Shown: in pieces, positions 43,346 to 52,124 of the stretch
Numbering within the stretch: the first letter of the stretch is position 1
Layout of the letters: each line of letters begins with the position of its first letter
Assembly: GCF_002803845.1 (NCBI RefSeq)
Contig: NZ_CP024985.1
Location: 8,257,501 to 8,321,500, forward strand
Source: Streptomyces lavendulae subsp. lavendulae
Lineage (GTDB): Bacteria; Actinomycetota; Actinomycetes; Streptomycetales; Streptomycetaceae
Direction of reading: 5' to 3'
DNA: 64,000 nt
Position numbers and translations under genes: made by a program
The notes under the pieces: generated by a model
Database searches by the model: none
What the model was told of the DNA's origin: nothing
The model's input: only the letters and a program-made list of their open reading frames with translations

Positions 43346-45232
43346 CGTGAGTTCGGCGTCGCGGGCCGAGGTGTGCCGCATGAAGTCGATCCGCAGGAAC
43401 TCCTCGTTGAGCGCGGGCGGCGCGATCTGCACGAACTGCCCGCTGTCCTCGAAGACCACCCCGAGCGCCCGCCACCGCTCCAGCACCTCGCGGAGGGCGT
43501 CCTCGCCCATCCCGTGCTCCTCGTGCAGTTTGCGGGTGGCCGCCTTGACCGTGTGCGGCTGGTCGAGCAGCCGGAACAGGGACAGCTCGAACGGGACGGT
43601 CAGTTCCAGGTGCGTCCAGTCGAAGGCCCGCCGCCTGCTCACCAGCACGATCCGGTCCTCCAGGTCGCAGTGGGTGAGCCGGCTGCCGGCGTAGTTGCGC
43701 TTCCACTGGGCGATTCCCTCGTCCAGCCGGGCGACGACCTCCTCGCCGATCCCGCGCGGCGGCACGTCGAAGACGTACGCCAGGTCGAACATCTCGGCCT
43801 CGGGGAGGTCGTAGGTGAGCCGGTACGGCTCGGCGGGACGCAGTTCGGAGAACCCGAGCGCGGGGTTGTTGAAGTAGGGGCTGAACCGCTCGATCGCGAT
43901 CCGGGACGATTGGCCCACGGGCGGGTTGAGGTGCTCCAGCGCGGCGAGCTGGGCCACCACGTCGTCATAGTCCTCGGCGTCCTCACCGGGGAAGCCGTGC
44001 AGGTAGTTCCAGGCCACCGAGAGGCCCACGGTGGCGGCGTCGCGGAGCATCCGGACGTTCTGGCCGCCGGTGACACCCTTGTCCATCAGCGTCAGCACCC
44101 GGCTGTTGAGGCTCTCGATGCCCGGCTGGACGAAGATCAGGCCCGCGTCGGCGAGGGTCTGGAGCTGCTTCCGCCGCATGTTGGACTTGATCTCGATGTG
44201 CATGCGCAGGTCGAACCCGCTGTCGATGATGCGCGGCAGCACACTGTTGACGTACCCCATGTCCAGGATGTTGTCGACGACGTACATGTCCAGGACCCGG
44301 TGCCTGCGTGCCAGCTCCACGACCTCGTCGTAGAACACGTCCGGACTCTTGCTGCGGAACTGCATGAACGAGCCGTTCAGCCCGCAGAAGGTGCAGTGGT
44401 GCTTCTCGCCCCACCAGCAGCCCCGCGCCCCCTCGACCACCAGCTTGGGCTCGACCCAGTTGCGCGCGTGGGAGGAGGCGAGCCGCTCGAAGTACCCGGC
44501 GTAGTCCGGCGGCAGGATGGCGGCGGGCGGCAGCGGGTTCGTGCTCATCGCGTTCACGACGGACGTGCCGTCGTCACCGCGCCAGCACAGCCCGGGAACC
44601 TCCGACAGCGCCTCTCCGGCGTCCAGTGCGGCGAGCAGCGCGGGGAAGGACACCTCCCCCTCACCGCGCAGGACGTAGTCGACGAAGGGGAAGTTGCGGT
44701 GGACCGCCTCGCCCTGCTTGCCGTCGCAGTTGGCGCCACCCATGGCCGTCGCGATGTGCGGGGCGAGGCGCTTGACGTACTTGGCGGCCGCCAGGGCCGC
44801 CGTGTTCTGCTGGAACGTCGAGGTGAAACCGACGACGTCCGGGTCGAGTTCGACGATGCGCTCGGCGATGTACCGCACGAAGTCGGGCGCGGAGGAGTGC
44901 AGTGCCCGTGTCATGTCCATACGTGCCCCGCGGACCCGGCCGCTCATCGCCTCGGTGAACTCGGGAACACGCCACTCGGGGTCGTCGTAAAGGGCGGAGG
45001 AGAACACCCAGTCGCCGCAGCCGAGGAAATAGGATCCGAGTGCGTAGTAGGAATAGTCCTCCAGGGTGAATTCCGTGTTCCTGGTGATCCAGTCCACGTA
45101 TTCGAGATTGGCGTGGAGGACGTCCGCGCTTCCGTTCGGAACACGCTCGTCGACACTGCGCTTGAGAATTCCGAGAGCCAGCGACGGGAGGTCGATCGGG
45201 GCCCAGGGCATGTTCACCAGGAGTACGCGCAC
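43331..45232 (-). CDS. B12-binding radical SAM RiPP maturase (RiPP maturation radical SAM protein 1 type)
   Basis: A 633-residue enzyme. Residues 1-200 are a cobalamin-binding-type domain (VLLVNMPWAPIDLPSLALG, ELDPDVVGFTSTFQQNT, AMGGANCDG, VDYVLRGEGE). The radical SAM barrel follows with the cluster motif EGARGCWWGEKHHCTFCGLN: Cys272, Cys280 and Cys283 form CX7CX2C, not the usual CX3CX2C, which is diagnostic of this maturase family. HGFPGED and a C-terminal winged-helix-like region (VPFELSLFRLLDQPH) follow; the latter may bind the leader. GTG start with AGAAGAGG upstream. Related enzymes C-methylate or otherwise alkylate unactivated carbons of RiPP cores. The substrate should be the 39-residue peptide encoded immediately upstream. 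Confidence 0.88.
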   Translation of the reverse strand: MRVLLVNMPWAPIDLPSLALGILKRSVDERVPNGSADVLHANLEYVDWITRNTEFTLEDYSYYALGSYFLGCGDWVFSSALYDDPEWRVPEFTEAMSGRVRGARMDMTRALHSSAPDFVRYIAERIVELDPDVVGFTSTFQQNTAALAAAKYVKRLAPHIATAMGGANCDGKQGEAVHRNFPFVDYVLRGEGEVSFPALLAALDAGEALSEVPGLCWRGDDGTSVVNAMSTNPLPPAAILPPDYAGYFERLASSHARNWVEPKLVVEGARGCWWGEKHHCTFCGLNGSFMQFRSKSPDVFYDEVVELARRHRVLDMYVVDNILDMGYVNSVLPRIIDSGFDLRMHIEIKSNMRRKQLQTLADAGLIFVQPGIESLNSRVLTLMDKGVTGGQNVRMLRDAATVGLSVAWNYLHGFPGEDAEDYDDVVAQLAALEHLNPPVGQSSRIAIERFSPYFNNPALGFSELRPAEPYRLTYDLPEAEMFDLAYVFDVPPRGIGEEVVARLDEGIAQWKRNYAGSRLTHCDLEDRIVLVSRRRAFDWTHLELTVPFELSLFRLLDQPHTVKAATRKLHEEHGMGEDALREVLERWRALGVVFEDSGQFVQIAPPALNEEFLRIDFMRHTSARDAELTATTA

Positions 45233-45316
45233 GGCTGGCCTCTTCTCATGTGATCAGGGCACGGGTTCGGTCGTCGGGTCCGGTGCCCGAGCCGGTCGTC
45301 GGCCCGGGCACCGGGT

Positions 45317-45349
45317 GGGGCCGGCCACGCACCGCGCGTGGCCGGCCCC
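45317..45349 (-). terminator. Strong hairpin between precursor and maturase genes (attenuator)
   Basis: GGGGCCGGCCACGC at 45317-45330 pairs perfectly with 45336-45349 across a 5-base loop. On the minus strand it begins six bases after the precursor stop codon. A 14-bp GC-rich stem directly after a RiPP precursor gene is the usual way to terminate most transcripts or protect the precursor mRNA so the peptide greatly exceeds its enzymes. No T-run follows, so partial read-through to the maturase is plausible. Confidence 0.75.
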
Positions 45350-45355
45350 GCGGTG

Positions 45356-45475
45356 CTACTTCTCCTCTTCCTCCATCTCCTCCGAGGAGCGGAAGTAGAT
45401 GACGACACCGACGCCGGGCTTGCGGCTCTCCTCGGCGCCCTCCAGCGGGTCTCCGTGGATGATGTCCTTCTGCAT
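45356..45475 (-). CDS. Putative RiPP precursor peptide (39 aa)
   Basis: A tiny gene between the peptidase and the radical SAM maturase. ATG at 45475 is preceded by GGGGAGG eight bases upstream, a strong ribosome site, and starts three bases after an in-frame GTG. The peptide begins MQKDIIHGDPLEGAEE, has a basic SRKPG junction, then a hydrophobic/aromatic stretch GVGVVIYFRSS, and ends in a highly acidic tail EEMEEEEK. It has no Cys and only two Ser, next to each other, so lanthionine or thiopeptide chemistry is unlikely; Val, Ile, Tyr, Phe and Arg in the aromatic stretch are plausible radical targets. Gene order, ribosome site and the following hairpin support it. Which part is leader and which core is unknown. 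Confidence 0.8.
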   Translation of the reverse strand: MQKDIIHGDPLEGAEESRKPGVGVVIYFRSSEEMEEEEK

Positions 45476-45480
45476 GCTGT

Positions 45481-47345
45481 TCACCTCCCCTCCGGGTGCG
45501 GGGACGGCTCGGCCCGCACGGGCGCCACAGGCAGCCCGCGACCGAGAAATCTGAGGGACTGCCGGATCACGGCCAGGTGGTCGGCGCCGTCGTAGCCGTC
45601 GTGGCCCGAGTCCAGCCACATCAGCTCGTGCGCCACACCGCCCGCACGCAGCACGTCCAGGTACGCCTCCACCTGCTCCGGCGGGCACTTCTCGTCGCGG
45701 CGGGCGGCGACGAGCAGCAGCGGGGCGCGGATGGCGGCCGCGTACGAGGACGGCGAGGCGTGCGCGTAGGCTTCCGGCACCTCGTCCGGAGTGCCGCCGA
45801 ACAGCTCCGTGTCCAGCGCCTGGAGTGCGGGTGTGGAGTGCCGGAAGGCCGTGGCGCAGTCGGCGAGCGGTTTGACGGCGACCCCGGCGTGCCACAGGTC
45901 CGGCCGGGTCCCCAAGGCCAGGAGCGTCAGGTAACCGCCCCACGAGGTGCCGCACAGGCCCACGGCGTCCGCGCGGCCGATGCCCCGCTCCACCAGCTCG
46001 GCGCGGGCCCGCACCAGGTCGGCGACCTGGTGTGGCCGACGCCCTCGGAATAGGCGGAGCGCCAGCGCGGCCCGTAGCCGGTCGAGCCCCGGTAGTTCAC
46101 GCGGGCCACGGCGTAGCCCGAGCCGACGAGGGCCTGGACCATGGGGTCGTAGGCGTCACGGTCGTGATCGGCCGGGCCGCCGTGGACGAGGAAGACCAGC
46201 GGGTGCGGGGCGGGCCGGTCGGCGGGCGTGGTGACGAAGGTGTGCACGGGGCCGTCGGGACCGGGCGTCCACAGGTCCTGACGGCTGCCGAAGCGGGGGA
46301 GCTGCCACCGGCTTTGCCCTGGCAGAGCCGCACCCGACAGCGACATCGCGCGCGGCACGTTCACCGCGTCCGTCCAGATGAAGTGCACGTCGCCGTCGGC
46401 AGCCGGTGACGCGTCCAGGACGCTGCCCTCGGGAGTGGGGACCGGGGTCAGTTCCCGGCGATCCAGGTCGGCGGTGAACAGCCGGCTGCGGCCGTGCCGG
46501 TCCTGGCGGAGCAGCACGCGCGCAGCGCCCGGGCCCGGGTACCAGCGGGCGGTCGTCTCGGTGTCGAACGAGCACCAGGGCAGCAGCTCCACTCCGCGCC
46601 CGGGGGTCCACGTGCCGAGGTGGTAGCGGCCGGCCCGCTCCCGCATCACCAGCAGCAGGGTGTGGTCGGACGCCGAACCCGATGACGGCGCGGGCGTGGC
46701 GGCGGTCAGGGTGGCGGGCGCGAGCGCCGGCGCGGGTGCGGGTGCGAAGCCGAGGGCCCAGGTGCGTTCCCGGGTGCCGGAGAGCACCGCGACGGTCGTC
46801 CCGTCCGGGCGCAGCAGTGTCACGGCGCGGGCGGAGTGGGCGGGGCCGGACACCGCCAGCAGCCCGCCGTCCGGCGCCAGGTCGCACAGCGTGCCGGATT
46901 CCGTGGTGCGCAGGACGGCCGTCGCGGTACCGCCGCGCCGCCCGATGTGGACCCCGAGTCCCCCGGAGCCGCGGATGCCCACGGCCACCGTGCCCCCCGC
47001 CGTCAGCGCCAGCCCGGCGGGCCGCCCGCGGGGGACGCCGGCGAGCGCCGGACGGTCGGGGCCGCCGTCGAAGTCCTGGGTGCGCCAGCCGCCGCTGCCG
47101 CCGCGGTCCTCGTCGAACCACCAGACGGCCTCGTCCTCGTCGATGGCGCACAGCAGCGTGCCGTGCGGACGGTCCGTCAACTGCCGTCCGGTGCCGGTGG
47201 CGCGGTCCCACGTGAAGATCTCGCACCGGCCGTCGGCGTCCCCGGTGTACACCATGCGGTCCGGGTGGCGGGGGCTGGTAACGGGCAGCACCGGCCGGTA
47301 GACGCCGTAGGTGCGGGTGGCCGCCCTCTGCGGGGCCGGCCTCAC
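45481..47345 (-). pseudogene. S9-family (prolyl oligopeptidase-like) peptidase, single frameshift
   Basis: A peptidase with an N-terminal beta-propeller and C-terminal alpha/beta-hydrolase domain. GTG at 47345 overlaps the MFS stop (GTGA). Near 46030 one G is missing from a CTGGG-type run: the frame reads EGVGHTRSPTW where VGHTQVADLVRARAEL is expected, and the C-terminal part continues in another frame to 45481. Repaired, the product has about 621 residues with an intact triad: Ser in GLCGTSWGGYLT, Asp near RRDEKCPPEQ, His in LDSGHDGYDG. Either a sequencing error or recent inactivation. In RiPP operons such peptidases cut the leader or degrade the product for immunity. It ends five bases before the precursor start. 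Confidence 0.75.
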
Positions 47346-48619
47346 CCGGCCTCCCCCGTCCCCGTCACGAGACCGGCCCTGGCGGTCGCGTACAGCGCCA
47401 GTGCGGCGAACGCGCCCGCGCAGCTCAGGGCCACCGTGCGTCCTCCGTACGCCGCCACCAGGACGCCCGCCGTCACGGGCGCGAGTACCGCGACGGCCTG
47501 GCCGGCGGTGCCCAGTACCGTGCCCATCCGGGCCAGCAGCCGGTCGGGGGTGACCAGCATCGCCCGGGTCTGGAGCACCACCACCACGGACGGCACGATC
47601 AGCGAGACCCCACCGAGCAGCAGCCCGTAGGCCCAGGTCCGGGACGTGAACGCGAGCCCGGCCGCCGTCGGCACCATGGCCCAGGAGGCGCCCGTCACGA
47701 TCCGCGCCGCCCGGAGCCGCCGTACGAGCCAGGGCGCGGCGAGGGCGCCCAGCAGCCCGCCGACGCCCGCCAGGGTGAGGACGAGCCCGATCGAGGAAGG
47801 GCTGGCCCCCCGGGCGTGGGAGGCGAACACCGCGTTGAAGTAGAGCGCGCCGAGCAGGGCGTTGATCCCGGCGGTCCACACGACCACGAAGCGCAGGAAC
47901 GATTCGGCGCACACGAAGCGCAGCCCCTCCGCGAGGTCCCGGACGAAGGACGGGGACGGATCGGTCCGGCCGGGCGGGGCGGGCGTCAGGTCCGTGCGGA
48001 TCGCCTTGGTCAACGCCGCCACCAGCAGGAAGGACACCGCGTCGGCGAGCAGCGGGACCCACCGCGCCAGCTGGAACAGCACACCGCCCAGGGTCGGCCC
48101 GACGATCTGCACGGCCTGGTCGCGCGCCTGGAGGTACCCGATCGCCCGGGGGTACCCCTCGGGCGGCACCAGCCGCCGGATCGTCCCGGAGGCCGCCGCC
48201 CCGTAGACGGCGGCGGCCGCCTGCTCGACCACGGCGGCGGCGAGTACGTGGACGAGGACGACGTGGCCGAGGGCCACGGCCACGAACACCGATCCCATGG
48301 CGCCCGCCGCTGTCAGGGCGGCCACGTACATCATCGGTTTGCGGGACCGGCGGTCGGCGTGGACGCCGGCGACCGGCGAGACGACGAGACCGCTGACCAG
48401 CGCCACGGAGGCGACGAGTCCGGCGAGCCCGGCCGGGTATCCGGCGCCCAGCAGGATCAGCGGCAGGAAGAGGGAGGACGCGCAGGTGCCGAGACCGTCG
48501 ACGGCGCCCGCCGCCCAGAAGAGCGTGAAATCGCGTGCACGGAACGGGGACGGTGAGGAGGACGCGTTCTTGGATAATAAAGGGCCGGAGTGCTGTAATT
48601 CCTCATCGGCCTCGTCCAT
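47342..48619 (-). CDS. MFS transporter with three TTA codons
   Basis: A 425-residue, 12-helix major-facilitator exporter of the drug-efflux kind (FTLFWAAGAVDGLGTCASSL, then SPVAGVHADRRSRKP between helices 2 and 3). ATG at 48619 begins the first gene of the RiPP operon. Three TTA leucine codons fall within the first 16 codons (EELQHSGPLLSK: codons for L after EE and both L after P). The operon's first product would therefore need the bldA tRNA and, through coupled translation, may delay the rest. Likely exports the finished peptide. The first 60 coding bases are visibly AT-richer than the surroundings. Confidence 0.8.
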   Translation of the reverse strand: MDEADEELQHSGPLLSKNASSSPSPFRARDFTLFWAAGAVDGLGTCASSLFLPLILLGAGYPAGLAGLVASVALVSGLVVSPVAGVHADRRSRKPMMYVAALTAAGAMGSVFVAVALGHVVLVHVLAAAVVEQAAAAVYGAAASGTIRRLVPPEGYPRAIGYLQARDQAVQIVGPTLGGVLFQLARWVPLLADAVSFLLVAALTKAIRTDLTPAPPGRTDPSPSFVRDLAEGLRFVCAESFLRFVVVWTAGINALLGALYFNAVFASHARGASPSSIGLVLTLAGVGGLLGALAAPWLVRRLRAARIVTGASWAMVPTAAGLAFTSRTWAYGLLLGGVSLIVPSVVVVLQTRAMLVTPDRLLARMGTVLGTAGQAVAVLAPVTAGVLVAAYGGRTVALSCAGAFAALALYATARAGLVTGTGEAG

Positions 48620-48707
48620 CAAAAATTCCGTTCGGGGGGTCTTGCCGAAGCCGACGCACCCACAATGCCCCCTGAAATAAGCGGACTTACGGCCGTTGAG
48701 GGTTGCG

Positions 48708-48736
48708 ATCGTAGCGAACGGAGAGGGTCGTCACAA
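48708..48736 (-). promoter_or_regulatory. Putative promoter of the RiPP operon
   Basis: On the minus strand, TTGTGA (48731-48736) and TACGAT (48708-48713) are separated by exactly 17 bases, a good match to the housekeeping sigma (HrdB-type) pattern. The predicted start lies about 80 bases before the MFS ATG. The rest of the 48620-49160 region holds no gene that I can support. Confidence 0.4.
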
Positions 48737-49160
48737 CACCTGCGTTCGAATGTAATTCTCGATCAAGAAACGGCATTTTCCACTGCTCCCGGAGAGCGCC
48801 GCGTCCCCCTGTCGGCGCATGGACGGAGGGACGCGGTCGCGCACCGGTCGCGCTCGTCGCCGTTCCCCGAAGCGGGGGCGACTGTGAAGGCATCCGCCGA
48901 CGGCAGCTTGACGTCCCCTGCACCGCAGTTCGAGGCCGGTGGCGGCGTGAGTCGTACGGCGTGTGTGGGGTGTCGGGTTGGATGAGGGCGACGGCGATGA
49001 AGGGGCCGTCCTCGTCTCCGGGGCGTCGTGTCTACTCCGCGCCCGGCCGCCGACGTACCGGCTCCGGTCTCGCAGTGTGCCGGGGGTCGACGAGGACCAG
49101 GAGCCGGTACTTGAGGGTCTCACCCGGGAGCAGGTCCTGCCGGCGGACAGCCCTGTCACT

Positions 49161-49598
49161 TCAGGCTTCCTGCGCCGCGTGCTTTTCGACGAAGCGACGC
49201 AGTTCCTCGCGCGGGTCGGGGCCCAGCCCGTTGCGCCAGATCCGATTGGTCCGTTCCCCCGAGGGTATTCCGGCGAGCAGCATGTCGCGCATGTCCGAGG
49301 TGGCCGCCCGCTTCGCCTCTCTGACGCGGTGGCCGCTCTCCTCGCTTCCGTCGTCGGCGGCCAGGACCGCAGTCAGCTGCTGCTCCCAGGTGCCGAGCTT
49401 CCCCCACGCGTACATCTCTCCTTGCGCGGAGCCCATGTGCTGAAGCCCGATGATCGTCCATCCCTGGCTCTCCGTCAGGGGTGTGCTCGTCGACACCCAC
49501 GCGGTCACCAACTCAGCTGCCCTTCGGGCGAGTTCCTCATCCATTGCGGTGTCGAGGGGGTGGGCGGCGTCGGCGTTCTCATCTCGCGTTTGCTTCAT
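49161..49598 (-). CDS. Small protein of unknown function
   Basis: A 145-residue soluble protein. ATG at 49598 follows AGGG. It is mostly helical and acidic in the first half (DEELARRAAELVTAW, SQGWTIIGLQHMGSAQGEMY), then has a Lys/Arg-rich middle (RVREAKRAATSDMRDMLLAG) and the end DPREELRRFVEKHAAQEA. I do not recognise the family. A perfect dyad (49617-49637) lies 18 bases before its start codon and suggests regulated expression. Confidence 0.6.
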   Translation of the reverse strand: MKQTRDENADAAHPLDTAMDEELARRAAELVTAWVSTSTPLTESQGWTIIGLQHMGSAQGEMYAWGKLGTWEQQLTAVLAADDGSEESGHRVREAKRAATSDMRDMLLAGIPSGERTNRIWRNGLGPDPREELRRFVEKHAAQEA

Positions 49599-49616
49599 GT
49601 GCCGACCCTAACATTC

Positions 49617-49637
49617 TTATCGTCATGGCGACGATAA
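49617..49637. promoter_or_regulatory. Perfect inverted repeat, probable operator
   Basis: TTATCGTC (49617-49624) and GACGATAA (49630-49637) flank ATGGC. The 21-bp dyad is AT-rich against a high-GC background and sits right at the promoter position of the 49161-49598 gene. Likely bound by a dimeric repressor; the regulator is not identifiable here. Confidence 0.55.
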
Positions 49638-49824
49638 TGAGGGGGTCGAGATGCGATACGGGCGGCAGTACCCGAGCAATCACTCGTAGGACTGCTGTCT
49701 CCGCGACCACGGCAGGGGCCTGATCGAGATGCGGTGCTCGACCGGGCAAACCGGCCCCGCTGCACGTCGTGGAAAGGCGCGGTCGGGCGGGGCATTGTCA
49801 GTGGTGGCCAGGATGATGACCTTC

Positions 49825-51867
49825 ATGACCGAAAACAGTGCCCTGCTTTCCCCTGCCGCCTACGTGGAGGCCGTGACCACCGCCGTCGCGGCGTCGGCCG
49901 CGTACTACGGCGACGGGACCACCCCTCTCGGTGACGACGAGTACGACGGGCTGCTGCGCGCCATCGCGGCCTACGAGGAAGCCCATCCGGACGAGGTGCT
50001 TGCCGAGTCGCCGACCGGGAAGGTGGCGGGCGGCGCAGCGCAGGGTGACGTGCCGCACTCGGTGCCGATGCTCTCCCTCGACAACGTCTTCGACGCCGAC
50101 GAGCTCGCCGAATGGGCCGCAGGCCTGGAACGGCGTCTTGGGCGTCCCGTGGCCGCATGGTGCGTGGAGCCGAAGCTCGACGGCCTCGCGATCGCTGCCC
50201 GCTACCGGGGCGGTCGGCTCGTTCAGGTCCTCACCCGCGGCGACGGCCTGGCCGGCGAGGACATCACCCACGCAGCCGACGCCGTCCTCGGCCTGCCGCC
50301 GGTACTCACCGAGCCGATCGACGTCGAGCTGCGCGGCGAGGTGCTGCTGACGACCGCGCAGTTCGAGGAGGCCAACCGGATCCGGCTCGCCCACGAGGCC
50401 ACGCCCTTCGCGCACCCGCGCAGCGGAGCGGCCGGCACGCTGCGGGCCAAGGACCGCCCCTACCGGATCGAGCTGACCTTCTTCGCCTACAGCGCGATCG
50501 GCCTGGACGACCTCGGCCACGTCGCTCTGCTGGAGAGGCTGGCCGCGCTCGGCGCGAACACAGCCGCCAGCACGGCCGCCGCCCCGATGCGCTGCGAGAC
50601 CGTGGAACAGGTGCAGGAACGCATCGACGTGATCGCCGGCCTGCGCACAGAGCTGCCGTTCGGGATCGACGGTGTCGTCGTCAAGGCCGACACGGCCGAG
50701 GACCAGCGCCAGGCCGGCAACGGCTCGCGCGCCCCCAGGTGGGCGGTAGCCCGGAAACTGGCGGCCGAACACAAGGTGACGCGCCTGCTGGCGGTGGAGT
50801 GGAACGTCGGCCGGACCGGGATCATCGCCCCGCGCGCGGTCCTGGAGCCCGTGGTCATCGACGGGGTGACGGTCACCTACGCCACCCTCCACAACCCCTC
50901 CGACATCACCCGCCGCGGGCTCATGATCGGCGACCAGGTGTTCGTCTACCGGGCCGGCGACGTGATCCCCCGGGTCGAGGCACCGCTGGCCGACCAGCGC
51001 ACCGGCGCCGAGAGCCCGATCGTCTTCCCCGAGGCGTGCCCCCGCTGTGGCGACGCGATCGACACCTCCGAGCAGCGGTGGCGATGCGTGCGCGGCCGCA
51101 GCTGCCAGGCCGTCGCCTCGGTGATCTACGCGGCCGGCCGCGACCAGCTCGACATCGAGGGACTCGGCGGCACCCGCGCGATCCAACTGGTGGAAGCCGG
51201 TCTGGTCAAGGACATCGCCGACCTGTTCACACTGACCCGCGAGCAGCTCCTCGGACTGGAACGGATGGGTGAGACCAGCACCACCAACCTCCTGGCCGCG
51301 ATCGAGACCGCCCGCGGGGCCGCGTTGAGCCGCGTGTTCTGCGCCCTCGGTGTCCGCGGCACCGGGCGCACGATGTCCCGCCGGATCGCCGCCCACTTCG
51401 GCTCGATGGCCGCGATCCGCGCCGCCGACGCGGACACGCTGGCCGGGGTCGACGGCATCGGCACCGAGAAGGCCCGCGTCATCGCGGCCGAACTCCTCGA
51501 ACTCGCCCCGCTCCTCGACAGACTCCAGGCCCAGCAGGTCGGTACGCAGGTCACCGAGCCGCAGAAGCCCGCAGCCGATGCGAGCGACGGCGAGGACGAC
51601 TCGGCGGGCGGCCCGCTGGCCGGACAGGCCGTCGTGGTGACCGGCTCCATGACCGGCCCCCTTGCGGTGCTGTCCCGGAACGAGATGAACGAGCTGATCG
51701 AGCGGGCCGGCGGAAAGGCATCGTCGTCGGTGTCCAAGCGCACCACCCTCGTGGTGGCGGGGGAGAAGGCCGGGTCCAAGCGCACCAAGGCCGAAGAACT
51801 GGGCATCCGCATCCTGGACCCCGAGGAATTCGCCGCCCTCGTCGCCGGCCTCCTCCCCACCACCTAG
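49825..51867 (+). CDS. ligA: NAD-dependent DNA ligase
   Basis: A 680-residue ligase sealing nicks with NAD. The adenylated Lys is in CVEPKLDGLAIA (Lys117). The other nucleotidyltransferase motifs (LRGEVLL, FGIDGVVVKAD, WAVARKLAAE) are present, then the OB fold, a four-Cys zinc finger (CPRCGDAI...WRCVRGRSCQ), helix-hairpin-helix repeats (IEGLGGTRAIQLVEAG, LAGVDGIGTEKARV) and a C-terminal BRCT domain (LAGQAVVVTGSM). ATG 49825 is used; ATG 49816 is equally possible. Slightly shorter than typical streptomycete LigA, so it may be a second paralogue rather than the main replicative enzyme. Confidence 0.92.
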   Translation: MTENSALLSPAAYVEAVTTAVAASAAYYGDGTTPLGDDEYDGLLRAIAAYEEAHPDEVLAESPTGKVAGGAAQGDVPHSVPMLSLDNVFDADELAEWAAGLERRLGRPVAAWCVEPKLDGLAIAARYRGGRLVQVLTRGDGLAGEDITHAADAVLGLPPVLTEPIDVELRGEVLLTTAQFEEANRIRLAHEATPFAHPRSGAAGTLRAKDRPYRIELTFFAYSAIGLDDLGHVALLERLAALGANTAASTAAAPMRCETVEQVQERIDVIAGLRTELPFGIDGVVVKADTAEDQRQAGNGSRAPRWAVARKLAAEHKVTRLLAVEWNVGRTGIIAPRAVLEPVVIDGVTVTYATLHNPSDITRRGLMIGDQVFVYRAGDVIPRVEAPLADQRTGAESPIVFPEACPRCGDAIDTSEQRWRCVRGRSCQAVASVIYAAGRDQLDIEGLGGTRAIQLVEAGLVKDIADLFTLTREQLLGLERMGETSTTNLLAAIETARGAALSRVFCALGVRGTGRTMSRRIAAHFGSMAAIRAADADTLAGVDGIGTEKARVIAAELLELAPLLDRLQAQQVGTQVTEPQKPAADASDGEDDSAGGPLAGQAVVVTGSMTGPLAVLSRNEMNELIERAGGKASSSVSKRTTLVVAGEKAGSKRTKAEELGIRILDPEEFAALVAGLLPTT

Positions 51868-52124
51868 CCATCGCCGCCCGCCACCCCTCGGCACGGCCAA
51901 GTCCGGCGCCGCCCGCGGCAGTCGGCATAGCGCTGATGGTCCAGCCGCAGGCTTGCGACAGGCCCGGCCCCAGCCGGCCGAGACCGGGCCTCCGCGGTGG
52001 CGTGGCGGGCCGTCACCTGCCCAGATCTGCTGCCTGCCCGACCTGAATCCTCGTCCGCGTCACCCCTCGCTCCCTTCACACGGAAAGGACATCTTCCTGA
52101 ACTGGGCCGTCCGGGATGCCCGCG

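Noticed and set aside
41000..45253. A very long open frame on the plus strand opposite the maturase and dehydrogenase genes
   Set aside because: It is the GC-biased antisense shadow of real genes; composition is Gly/Arg/Val/Asp-rich with no domain, and the opposite strand has clear enzyme motifs.
45356..45955. A longer protein containing the precursor sequence at its end
   Set aside because: Upstream of the ATG the frame is only the shadow of the peptidase gene; the ribosome site and gene boundaries support the 39-residue peptide.
45481..46014. Separate 177-residue hydrolase gene
   Set aside because: It is the C-terminal half of the S9 peptidase displaced by a one-base deletion; it has no ribosome site and starts mid-domain.
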